Shown here: piece after piece, positions 1 through 5,787 of the stretch
Numbering within the stretch: position 1 is the first letter of the stretch
Layout: each line of letters opens with the position of its first letter
DNA from: Bacteroidota bacterium
GTDB taxonomy: Bacteria > Bacteroidota > Rhodothermia > Rhodothermales > UBA10348
NCBI GenBank assembly: GCA_004356385.1
Contig: SMXL01000017.1
Span: 1 to 6,041 of the forward strand
DNA length: 6,041 nt
Direction of reading: 5' to 3'
Translations under genes and position numbers: made by a program
The notes under the pieces: model-generated
Databases searched by the model: none
What the model was told of the DNA's origin: nothing
Seen by the model: only the letters and a program-made list of their open reading frames with translations

Positions 1-798
1 GTTTTTTGATCGCGAGGCGGTTCCGTGATCTACTTCATCTTGCGCGTAGACATCAAGACCAGGAATTTCGATCGCTTCTGATGTTTTATCAACGTCTAGA
101 ACTACCGAATCCGAGCGGTCAATAATATGATGTAATCGATCGGCCAATGTCGACAGCTTTTCCTTGTATCGTTTTGCCGACGTTGCGATGAGCGCGCGCA
201 CACCAGCTAATGAAATCACACCTCCAAGACCTGCGTACAGGAGTTCAGCGATCTTGGAAATGTCCGGAAGCGAATGGGCAATTATCAGCGTCAGAAAGGA
301 AGTAATTCCAAACGCCATGACATACATAGCCACGGCTCCTTGATAGTCTTGACGGATATGTATGGACGTTTGACCATCGTCAGTAGGCTCTACTGTTACT
401 TTGAGCTTCTCAAAACTGAACCCTTCTTCTCCTTCACCGACTTGATGTACCCAGTGGCGCGCCCGACCCACGTTGCCCGTTGTGCCGGTCTTGCCACTGT
501 AGCGTTGTAGTTCCAACAAAATCTTATTCCACTCTTGTTCAGACAACTTCCCCTCTGCAAGGCGCGTCTGATCAACGGTAAAAGGAGCTCCTGAAAGACT
601 GAAGGAATCATTTTCTAACCTACCAGTCTTCAACTCCAAGACGGCTTCTTGAAGAAATCGGGACGGCACGCCTAACTCGCCGGCAATGCTTTCAATTTCA
701 GAGAGTGACAATTTATGCTCAGAATCTCCTGCCGATTGTTCGTGGAGTTCTGTTGCTCTTTGAATGAGCTTGCCAACCTCTTTTTCGTTAAAGTTCAT
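1..798 (-). CDS. Two-helix membrane protein, C-terminus cut by left window edge
   Basis: The frame is open from an ATG at 798 to the left edge (266 codons seen, no stop), so the gene is partial. The first in-frame stop upstream is near 870 with no ATG between, which supports this start; the ribosome site is weak (a GGA about 12 bases before). Residues 1-60 form a charged helical region containing LSLSEIESIAGELGVPSRFL, the kind of short helical module found at the N-terminus of many uncharacterised bacterial membrane proteins. Residues 65-150 look like an alpha+beta soluble domain. Two hydrophobic segments follow at about 154-174 and 183-207, then a basic stretch (AKRYKEK) and a soluble tail. 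Likely an inner-membrane protein with both ends in the cytoplasm. Its function is unknown to me. It lies 62 bases downstream of the SDR remnant on the same strand. Confidence 0.85.
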   Translation of the reverse strand, partial: MNFNEKEVGKLIQRATELHEQSAGDSEHKLSLSEIESIAGELGVPSRFLQEAVLELKTGRLENDSFSLSGAPFTVDQTRLAEGKLSEQEWNKILLELQRYSGKTGTTGNVGRARHWVHQVGEGEEGFSFEKLKVTVEPTDDGQTSIHIRQDYQGAVAMYVMAFGITSFLTLIIAHSLPDISKIAELLYAGLGGVISLAGVRALIATSAKRYKEKLSTLADRLHHIIDRSDSVVLDVDKTSEAIEIPGLDVYAQDEVDHGTASRSKN

Positions 799-860
799 CG
801 GAGTTGAGATTCCATATGTGGATTTGCGGGAAGCGCAAACAGACGATCCCCAGAGAGAAT

Positions 861-1172
861 TTACGATGAGACCTTATTGTAAATCACTGGCATCAGCCCG
901 TTCCGCTTCATCCATGTGTCATCGTCCGAAATTACTTTGGCCATAAAGTGGCCCACGTTGATTCGGCTGGTCTTTCCAGCGTCGAATACGGCGCTCCTGA
1001 TCGGAGAAGGGTGTACGTCGTATTCGGTGACTTCGGCCTCATTAGTCAGACCGTCCGGACGAACTACAGCCCACTGGACGGCCCCGTCAGTTAGACCAAT
1101 CTCGGTCCTCAGATAGTCTGCAGCCATTTCATTGTCCAGGTGTGGAGGCGCCAGAAGACGAAGATCTTTCAT
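861..1172 (-). pseudogene. C-terminal remnant of NAD(P)H-binding SDR-like protein
   Basis: The 103 residues open directly with RLLAPPHLDNEMAADYLR, then WAVVRPDGL, EVTEYDVHPSP, AGKTSRINVGHFMA and a terminal MPVIYN. From memory these are the successive C-terminal motifs of the NAD(P)-binding (atypical SDR/NmrA-like) family, whose members are roughly 250-280 residues. The N-terminal Rossmann half with its GxxGxxG dinucleotide motif is absent. An in-frame TAG lies only a few codons upstream of the apparent ATG, and just 62 bases separate the fragment from the hydrolase stop, so the missing half is not nearby. The native C-terminus and stop are kept. I read this as a 5'-truncated, non-functional remnant. 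A short expressed protein is possible, but it could not bind the cofactor in the usual way. Confidence 0.72.
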
Positions 1173-1234
1173 ACAGCGACTTAACTCGTTCTAAATCTGG
1201 CTGTCACGCCTCGCCAGCCTTCAAAACTAGATCT

Positions 1235-2047
1235 CTAATCGCCGGTTTTTCTAAATTCGCCGCTCTTCAAGAAATAGATGACCTGTTCTATCGCTGTCTC
1301 GTCCTTCATGATGAGCGAGTGACTAACCGGAACGACGGCAAAATCCTTCATTCCGTCCAACTTCGCTCCCTCGATCGAGACCTTACCGTCATCAGCTCCT
1401 TCTATCATCGATGAAAAAATCGGATTGGCTGATCGACTTCCCGCTATAATTCCGACTTCAAAATCTGCGGGACCTAATTGCATGGGCACGCTGGAACTAT
1501 CTGTTCCTAATTCTCGCCCTGCGGGCCCGTTGACATACTCGAATAGCCAGTTATCTCCAAATGTATCGACGATTTCGCTCCCGTGGTTTGGTGGACTAAG
1601 CATCACCACGCGGCCCATCAGGGGAATGAGGGAGTGCTCAGACATATAGCGGACCAGAATGCCACCCATCGAATGGGTTACAAAGTCGATCGGAGATTCA
1701 AGCGTGCCAAGACAAGCAGTGACCTTTGGGAGGATATGCTCTAGAACAAGCGTTTCAATTCGATGCTTCGTTGAAGGGTATTCGATATTGCAGGTCGTGA
1801 ATCCGGCCGCCTCAAGCGCAGTCTGCATTTTCTGCATTGATCCACTTGACCTGGCCAGCCCATGAAGCAAGACCACTGAGTTCATGTCTGAGTGATCATC
1901 TTTTGGAGTAAGCTTGGAAATTCCTGCGACGGAATTCGCGATCACTAGGATCAATAAATATCTCACGACACGGATATCGCTTGATCGCTTGAGAAACCTG
2001 AGCATTTTCAAAAAGCCTTGATGGCGCTTCAGACTACGATGATCCAT
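1235..2047 (-). CDS. Membrane-anchored alpha/beta hydrolase (lipase/PGAP1-like)
   Basis: A serine hydrolase of the alpha/beta fold, probably acting on lipid or other esters. From the ATG at 2047 (270 aa), a hydrophobic segment at about 28-43 preceded by basic residues is an uncleaved anchor or signal peptide. VVLLHGLARSSGSM (58-71) is the first strand and oxyanion-hole HG motif. VTHSMGGILVR (123-133) is the nucleophile elbow with Ser126. LSPPNHGSE (150-158) is typical of lipases with this fold. GADDGKVS (217-224) probably carries the catalytic Asp, and SHSLIM carries the likely catalytic His243. The triad therefore looks complete. The start is uncertain: a TTG at 2062 adds 5 residues, and an ATG at 2005 gives a more conventional signal start (MLRFLKRSSD) with a weak AAGG 10 bases before it. 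It lies between two decayed genes on the same strand. Substrate unknown. Confidence 0.88.
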   Translation of the reverse strand: MDHRSLKRHQGFLKMLRFLKRSSDIRVVRYLLILVIANSVAGISKLTPKDDHSDMNSVVLLHGLARSSGSMQKMQTALEAAGFTTCNIEYPSTKHRIETLVLEHILPKVTACLGTLESPIDFVTHSMGGILVRYMSEHSLIPLMGRVVMLSPPNHGSEIVDTFGDNWLFEYVNGPAGRELGTDSSSVPMQLGPADFEVGIIAGSRSANPIFSSMIEGADDGKVSIEGAKLDGMKDFAVVPVSHSLIMKDETAIEQVIYFLKSGEFRKTGD

Positions 2048-2067
2048 CGTGTTAAATCGCAAATTTG

Positions 2068-2459
2068 TTAATGTTTTGCGCCTGCCTCCCTGTGGGCATT
2101 CGGATACTGATGCTCCACGAGATTCAGAATTATGTTCTGATCGAGAAGAATCTTGAGTCTTGCGAGCACGATCGTGATTCCTCCGTTGGAGTTGCGGGAC
2201 TGAGTAGTCACATCGGCATCACTTCCGTGAAAACTCGGCGCAGAACTGCCGACGAGCGTCGCGTTATTCACTCGAGGAGCAAACGCCGCTCCAATGTACG
2301 TGGAGGGTCGTCCAGCTCGACGCGTATTCGCTTGTTCGCCTCAACCGCTTTCACCCCAACCGAAGCAGATACACCGTACATCTCTCAATCCCAGCAAACG
2401 TCCTGTCCCGAATCCAGTTTCCCGTTGATCTTGGCGAAAAGACGATTCACGGATCCCAC
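2068..2459 (-). pseudogene. SRPBCC/AHSA1-type (polyketide cyclase fold) pseudogene
   Basis: Two minus-strand frames join into one recognisable protein. The first (from about 2459) reads RLFAKINGKLDSGQDVCWD, a TGA at 2387-2385, then EMYGVSASVGVKAVEANKRI and RVELDDPPRT. At about 2298-2291 the frame shifts by one base and continues with AAFAPRVNNATLVG, SFHGSDADVTTQSRNSNGG, ITIVLARLKILLDQ and NIILNLVEHQYP, ending at TAA 2070-2068. The order (a WDxE-like strand, a VKxVExNKRI strand, then a C-terminal helix with LxxLKxLL and LNLV) is that of COG3832-type SRPBCC proteins of about 140-150 residues. The N-terminal start region is not recognisable and runs into stops upstream. One stop plus one frameshift (consistent with a single-base deletion) means the gene is dead unless the sequence has errors. 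It ends 5-21 bases before the hydrolase start. Confidence 0.75.
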
Positions 2460-2541
2460 GCATATCTGAGCGAAAACCGGTGGGTAACAATTCTACACTT
2501 TCCTTCGTCTAGGCTGTGTCAGAATCAATTAATAACTACTC

Positions 2542-2545
2542 AGGA
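2542..2545 (+). promoter_or_regulatory. Ribosome-binding site of the ankyrin gene
   Basis: AGGA lies 4 bases before the ATG at 2550 and supports that start. The spacing is slightly short. The A/T-rich stretch just upstream (2522-2537) could hold a promoter -10 element, but I see no clear -35 partner. Confidence 0.45.
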
Positions 2546-2549
2546 CTAA

Positions 2550-3062
2550 ATGAAATTGACCTTTTCTCACCTTTCAGGAGCTACGTGTACGATCCTTGTT
2601 ATGCTGTTCTTTGTCGTGTCAAATAGCGCTGGGCAAACGGACCCACCATCAACAAAGAAGGCGCAGAACGTACTCTGGGACGCCGCCATCTCTGGCGACC
2701 TTGAGGCTTTGGAACAGGCCATAAACGATGGGGCAGACGTGAACGCCCTCGATATCCGAAGGAGCCGAAACGGGCGCCGCCCCCTCAATTGGGCAGCGTG
2801 GTATAATCACTCTGAAGCGATCACTCTGTTGCTGGATAGTGGCGCTGAAATAGACGGCATGAACATCACGGGTTTTACGCCCATTCACCATGCGGCTGAA
2901 GCCGGTTCTCCGGAGGCGGCTCGCGTTCTTATTGAGGCGGGAGCTGACGTAAATCTACCGAGCTACGCAGGTCAAACACCACTCCAGCGAGCAAGAATCG
3001 CTGGCCACAAAGAAGTAGTCGATCTTCTTGAGGCAGTCGAAAAGGAATCGCCGAATAATTAG
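2550..3062 (+). CDS. Secreted ankyrin-repeat protein
   Basis: A 170-residue protein with a signal peptide (a hydrophobic core at about 12-24, a likely cleavage after the SNSAG region near 28) and four ankyrin repeats filling the rest. Repeat 1 is about 41-66 (LWDAAISGDLEALEQAINDG, then ADVNA). Repeat 2 is about 77-105, after a 10-residue basic insertion (RRSRNGRR). Repeat 3 is about 108-138 and has the canonical TPIHHAAEAG and GADVN. Repeat 4 is about 141-162 (GQTPLQRARIAGHKEVVDLL). Ankyrin repeats form a protein-binding scaffold without enzymatic activity, so this is probably a periplasmic binding or shielding protein whose partner is not visible here. It is the only plus-strand gene in the left two thirds and converges on the NTF2 lipoprotein gene with a 43-base gap. 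No clear terminator separates them. Confidence 0.92.
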   Translation: MKLTFSHLSGATCTILVMLFFVVSNSAGQTDPPSTKKAQNVLWDAAISGDLEALEQAINDGADVNALDIRRSRNGRRPLNWAAWYNHSEAITLLLDSGAEIDGMNITGFTPIHHAAEAGSPEAARVLIEAGADVNLPSYAGQTPLQRARIAGHKEVVDLLEAVEKESPNN

Positions 3063-3105
3063 GGAGTTATTAGGTAAGAGATTGGCACGACCCCTATTCA
3101 GAACT

Positions 3106-3609
3106 TCATTCACCTACCCCTGACTCCAGCTGACGTTCATATTCTGCAGTATCCATGTGACCCAGCGATCGTGTGATCAAGCCGTCAGAATCTATTGTCC
3201 ATTCTTCATACCCACTGATCTCGACTGAATTTCCATTTCCCTCTGGGCCGGAATGGGTAGCGACTAGCGTCCAGTAAAAGGAAATATCTTCACCGTTAAC
3301 GTCGAGACTATCCATCAAGAGGACCATGTCAGGAAGTGTGGTCATAAAACTTTGCGCGACGCCTGAAATGGCGTCGCGACCGATTGACGGTTCTCCATCA
3401 TTAATTTGAAGGGAACCGCCTTCGGAAAAGAACGATGCAACGCTCTCGGCATCTTGACTGCCCCAAGCCTCTGCATACCGAGTTCCGAATTCGATTAACA
3501 TCTTATAATCCACGGTATCATCTTGGGTTGTGCATCCAAACAAAATTATTGCAATCAAGACCAGAAAGTACTTGGGCGGTCTGGTGGGTTTTAGAATTAA
3601 CGTCTTCAT
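3106..3609 (-). CDS. NTF2/SnoaL-like lipoprotein
   Basis: From the ATG at 3609 the product has 167 residues. An N-terminal basic stretch and a hydrophobic core (14-24) lead to a lipobox, LFGC, with Cys26 as the probable lipidated residue, so the mature protein is anchored to a membrane facing the periplasm. The rest is an NTF2-like domain of the SnoaL type: a first helix with YAEAW, then DAESVASFFSEGG, GRDAI, FMTTLPDMVLLMDSL, a strand with FYWTLVATHSGP, ISGYEEWTI and the ending LGHMDTAEYERQL. This fold makes a small-molecule pocket, but members vary from enzymes to pure binders, so no reaction can be assigned. An alternative TTG start at 3669 adds 20 residues but would spoil the signal, and neither start has a clear ribosome site. 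It is the second gene of a pair, 66 bases after the SnoaL-like gene, and may be translated from the same message. Confidence 0.88.
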   Translation of the reverse strand: MKTLILKPTRPPKYFLVLIAIILFGCTTQDDTVDYKMLIEFGTRYAEAWGSQDAESVASFFSEGGSLQINDGEPSIGRDAISGVAQSFMTTLPDMVLLMDSLDVNGEDISFYWTLVATHSGPEGNGNSVEISGYEEWTIDSDGLITRSLGHMDTAEYERQLESGVGE

Positions 3610-3675
3610 AAGACTTAGAGCGTGTTGCTTTTCATAACTGCGGCGATTGTCCAATCTAGACCATCCCAACTCTGG

Positions 3676-4086
3676 TCATGCAGGAGGCAGTTTTAAGAGC
3701 AACTGTCCGGCTAAATCCGAAACAGCCCACTCCTCAATAATCTGCTCACCATCAAAACGAGTGACGAGTATGTCTCTCCATTCCACTGATTTTCCACTTG
3801 GTGGGATACCCATCATGCTCGCTTGATGCGTTCCGCTCAACGTGCGTTGCCAGGTAATGGTATCGTCTTTTTGCATCAGGATCTCGACCTCTCCGACACG
3901 GATATCCGGAATCGCCGAGCGAAGCTGGTTTACGAATCTTCTCACGAACTGCGTGCCTTTGTAATCCTTGTCGCCCGTGTGGACGACGTAATCTGACGAA
4001 AAGATCTGATCCACGACGTCTAAGTTACCATTCCCGATGATTTCGTCGTTCGCGGACCGGACTCGTTCTTCGTTGCTTTCAGCCAT
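3676..4086 (-). CDS. SnoaL-like NTF2-fold protein (ester/polyketide cyclase family)
   Basis: A complete 136-residue soluble protein with no signal peptide. It matches the SnoaL-like pattern throughout: NLDVVDQIFSSDYVVH (21-36), the AIPDIRV motif (58-64) with strand VEIL, ITWQRTLSGTHQ (77-88), the loop MGIPPSGKSVEW (92-103), then a strand with RFDGEQIIEEW and the terminal DLAGQLLLKL. In characterised family members conserved His and Asp residues line a pocket that acts on polyketide-like substrates. His36, His87 and Asp124 are the candidates here, but most relatives have no known substrate. The ATG at 4086 is well supported by a consensus AAGGAGG 6 bases upstream, the best ribosome site in the window. 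It is the first gene of a probable two-gene unit with the NTF2-like lipoprotein downstream: two proteins of the same fold in different compartments. Confidence 0.93.
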   Translation of the reverse strand: MAESNEERVRSANDEIIGNGNLDVVDQIFSSDYVVHTGDKDYKGTQFVRRFVNQLRSAIPDIRVGEVEILMQKDDTITWQRTLSGTHQASMMGIPPSGKSVEWRDILVTRFDGEQIIEEWAVSDLAGQLLLKLPPA

Positions 4087-4092
4087 GAGAAT

Positions 4093-4099
4093 CCTCCTT
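4093..4099 (-). promoter_or_regulatory. Consensus Shine-Dalgarno of the SnoaL-like gene
   Basis: On the minus strand AAGGAGG sits 6 bases before the ATG at 4086. It fixes the start and contrasts with the weak ribosome sites of all other genes in the window, suggesting that this gene is translated more strongly. Confidence 0.85.
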
Positions 4100-4143
4100 G
4101 TGTGCGTCTCAGATTGGATCTGTTCCGTATCCCTCTGACGATC

Positions 4144-4176
4144 GGTGGATAGGTAGCGATCATTCGCTTACCCACC
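4144..4176 (-). other. Imperfect hairpin in the leader of the SnoaL-like gene
   Basis: GGTG, GGT and AGCG can pair in order with CGCT, ACC and CACC around a 6-base loop (AATGAT on the minus strand), giving 11 pairs interrupted by a bulge and an internal loop. It lies 58 bases upstream of the SnoaL-like start, in its probable 5' leader, and has no T-run after it, so it is not a standard terminator. It could be a leader structure, an operator or chance. Confidence 0.3.
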
Positions 4177-4251
4177 TTAAAGAGTAGCAATTCAAACCAA
4201 AAAACGCTAGTGCGAGTCGCCCAAACTCACTCACTGACGGCTCAATCAAAA

Positions 4252-4536
4252 TCAAACTTCTTTGTCCCGCGCGAACCAAAAGACACCGGAGCCGATCGCT
4301 CCAATTACGATCAACTGAGAGGCGTATATCCCCCAGACAGGACGCCCCTTCAAACGAACATATTGTGTGTCGATGGTATCCGTGTTTAGCGTAGATCTCC
4401 CCATCGCAGGGTTTCGGTAAAAAGGAGCCCATGCGAGATCACCGGTTGATTCGATGCGCCAGGGTATGTAGAACAGAGCCACAACTATCAAGGCGATTGC
4501 CAGAGTTCCAGCTATTCCACGTTGTCTGTGATTCAT
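4252..4536 (-). CDS. Small two-helix membrane protein, unknown function
   Basis: A 94-residue protein from the ATG at 4536 (a TTG at 4548 would add four residues). A GGA 9 bases before the ATG is a weak ribosome site. The first hydrophobic segment (about 7-25, IAGTLAIALIVVALFYIPW) and the second (about 72-88, IYASQLIVIGAIGSGVFWF) span the membrane. Between them is a soluble loop of about 45 residues (ESTGDLAWAPFYRNP to RLKGRPVW). The short basic N-terminus and the C-terminal RDKEV suggest both ends are cytoplasmic and the loop faces the periplasm. I do not recognise the family. It lies 165 bases upstream of the SnoaL-like gene on the same strand, with a T6 run (4204-4199) in the gap, so it may or may not share a transcript. 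The perfect palindrome at 4638-4657 is about 100 bases upstream of its start. Confidence 0.75.
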   Translation of the reverse strand: MNHRQRGIAGTLAIALIVVALFYIPWRIESTGDLAWAPFYRNPAMGRSTLNTDTIDTQYVRLKGRPVWGIYASQLIVIGAIGSGVFWFARDKEV

Positions 4537-4637
4537 TTGAATGTCCAAATCGGTCGGTGGATTTACCTATCTCACAACAGGAGCTCGTCAGGAAGAAACT
4601 TTGATTCCTCGTGCGCTACGGCAATTCATAACCCTAC

Positions 4638-4657
4638 TTGGAATCAATTGATTCCAA
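4638..4657. promoter_or_regulatory. Perfect 20-bp palindrome, operator candidate
   Basis: TTGGAATCAATTGATTCCAA is identical to its own reverse complement over all 20 bases, in a gene-poor stretch about 100 bases upstream of the small membrane protein gene. Uninterrupted dyads of this length are typical binding sites for dimeric repressors or activators. No regulator gene is present in the window, so which gene it controls, if any, is inference. Confidence 0.5.
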
Positions 4658-4747
4658 CCGACTTCGTTAGTCATGCGAGCCAGTTCCTTGCTCTTTCGAG
4701 ACCGCGAAGGAATGCTCCAAAATTGGGTCTGTCTGCCTTGGTCTCAC

Positions 4748-4870
4748 TTACCGCTTAAGAATCATTAATAAAGCAGGTCCATCCGGAGACGTGAATGGAG
4801 CGACCGTCGCGAATCCAACCTTGGTGTAGCATCGAATTACGCGAATTTATTCAGGTTCTGATTCTGGAAC
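4748..4870 (-). pseudogene. C-terminal remnant of a GNAT-type acetyltransferase
   Basis: The minus-strand frame reads VPESEPE, a TAA stop, then IRVIRCYTKVGFATVAPFTS and PDGPALLMILKR before a stop at 4750-4748. The string IRCYTKVGF followed by a variable strand and PALLMxLxR matches the end of GNAT acetyltransferases, where an AIRxYEKxGF helix is followed by the last strands. About 32 residues of the C-terminus are recognisable. The acetyl-CoA-binding motif that should precede it is not found, and upstream the frame runs into two TAA stops (about 4889-4894). I read it as a decayed 3' end. The match is short, so the assignment is moderate. Confidence 0.5.
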
Positions 4871-5002
4871 GCGGATTTGACCCTTCGCTTATTAAACCAC
4901 GCTAGACACAGGAGGGCATGTCCGTATGCTCTGTAGCCTTCCAATCACGACAGCTAGAGCTTTCGCTATATTCTTCAGAGACCTTTAATACACGCGAAGA
5001 TT

Positions 5003-5188
5003 ATGAAAACTCTAAAATGCGATTTGTGCGAGGTAACTGCGGAGGGAGAAACATTCGAGGAATGGATGAAGGCTCTTTACCCTCATTATGCTGAAGCTCA
5101 TCCCGAAATCATGAATGACCCAGCAAAATCCGAGGAAGACCGCGAGAAGTGGATGGCTGAAAATAAAGTGAGGTTCGAAGCCGCCTAA
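5003..5188 (+). CDS. 61-residue protein with a possible CCHH metal site
   Basis: A complete small acidic protein. Cys6, Cys9, His28 and His33 form C-x2-C-x18-H-x4-H, spaced like a small zinc-binding fold. The order is a short strand with the two Cys, TAEGETFEEWMKAL, then HYAEAHPEIM, and a charged helix ending EKWMAENKVRF. It resembles the small DUF1059-type proteins (a CxxC-like start, a GET turn, a helix ending in an H-rich segment), but I am not sure of that family. There is no signal peptide, so it is probably cytoplasmic. The ribosome site is weak (GAAGA about 4-8 bases before the ATG). It converges on the VOC gene with only 30 bases between the stops and no recognisable terminator. Confidence 0.8.
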   Translation: MKTLKCDLCEVTAEGETFEEWMKALYPHYAEAHPEIMNDPAKSEEDREKWMAENKVRFEAA

Positions 5189-5218
5189 AAGGTGAAGGAA
5201 CGCTTAATAGCTCGGATA

Positions 5219-5620
5219 CTATATAAATGGGTCGTTTTTGGAGTCCACCGGTTGCCAAAGCTCGATTTTCCTTCCTTCCAAGTCGAGAATCCAGGCAAAT
5301 TTTCCGTTCGGATGCTCCTCGATTTTACCGACGATCTCCACTCCTTCGGTCCTGAGTTCTGAAATTAATTTTTCCAAGTCATGGACTCTAAAGTTGACCA
5401 TGAATGAATTCTCACTGGGGTCAAAATATTTAGTGTCCTCTGGAAAGGCACTCCATACCGTGTAGCCCAATTCTTCCGGCATCTCTTTCTCTCTCCACTG
5501 AAACGCAAATCCTCCCCAGTCTTCGGATTCTATTCCGAGGTGCTTTCGATACCAGCTAACCGTCTCTTTTGAGTCCCGACTTTTAAAAAATATTCCACCA
5601 AGTCCTGTTACGCGTTTCAT
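5219..5620 (-). CDS. VOC/glyoxalase-fold protein
   Basis: A 133-residue protein of the vicinal oxygen chelate superfamily (glyoxalase / bleomycin-resistance / dioxygenase fold), with two beta-alpha-beta-beta-beta modules. Module 1 is about 4-60: GLGGIFFKSRDSKETVSWYR, HLGIESEDWGGFAFQW, YTVWSAFP. Module 2 is about 72-125: FMVNFRVHDLEKLISELRTE, GVEIVGKIEEHPNGKFAWIL, DLEGRKIELWQP. Glu120 in KIELWQP is at the usual C-terminal metal-ligand position. The N-terminal His ligand of glyoxalase I is replaced by Gly in GLGGIF, as in many VOC proteins of this small single-copy type, so glyoxalase I activity is doubtful. Soluble, no signal. Substrate unknown; detoxification or small-molecule binding is the usual guess. 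The ATG at 5620 is the natural start for the fold, with no clear Shine-Dalgarno. Confidence 0.93.
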   Translation of the reverse strand: MKRVTGLGGIFFKSRDSKETVSWYRKHLGIESEDWGGFAFQWREKEMPEELGYTVWSAFPEDTKYFDPSENSFMVNFRVHDLEKLISELRTEGVEIVGKIEEHPNGKFAWILDLEGRKIELWQPVDSKNDPFI

Positions 5621-5683
5621 TTAGTCTTTTCTGTTTATGAGTTATTCCGGGCAACATACAGACGGGTGTTCGGTGAGTACTCA

Positions 5684-5696
5684 ACCATCGAATGGT
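5684..5696. repeat. Isolated 5-bp triloop hairpin
   Basis: ACCAT, loop CGA, ATGGT. It has the same architecture as the hairpins at 5801-5883 but is out of register with them, and lies about 65 bases upstream of the VOC start. Confidence 0.35.
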
Positions 5697-5787
5697 GGCA
5701 GAATATTGAATCGGCACCGGACGATTGATTGAGTTCTAGATCGATGATCATTTATTTATTCGGGTCTACGACGGTCGTCAGTCGATT

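Larger units (their letters stand above)
4549..5002. other. Gene-poor gap with palindrome and GNAT remnant
   Basis: No intact gene is supported here. The stretch contains the 20-bp palindrome (4638-4657), the GNAT remnant (4748-4870) and an A/T-rich TATATT at 4967-4972 that could serve as a -10 element for the small protein gene at 5003, though no good -35 partner is visible. Confidence 0.6.

Noticed and set aside
823..839. TTTGCG/CGCAAA hairpin with a 5-base loop between the SDR remnant and the left membrane protein
   Set aside because: There is no T-run on either side in the needed position, so it is not a convincing intrinsic terminator. A 6-bp stem may arise by chance.
2065..2469. Plus-strand open frame of 134 codons opposite the SRPBCC remnant
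   Set aside because: Its translation is low in hydrophobic core, rich in Ser/Arg and matches no fold, whereas the minus strand carries a recognisable protein over the same bases. It is an antisense shadow.
4199..4230. Possible terminator after the small membrane protein gene (stem GAGT/ACTC plus T6 on the minus strand)
   Set aside because: The stem has only about 4 good pairs plus a wobble, and the T-run starts about 7 bases after it. Too weak to call.
4918..5090. Short plus-strand frame starting after an AGGAGG at 4910-4915
   Set aside because: The spacing of AGGAGG to the ATG is only 2 bases, the product has no recognisable pattern and it overlaps the better-supported 61-residue gene in another frame.
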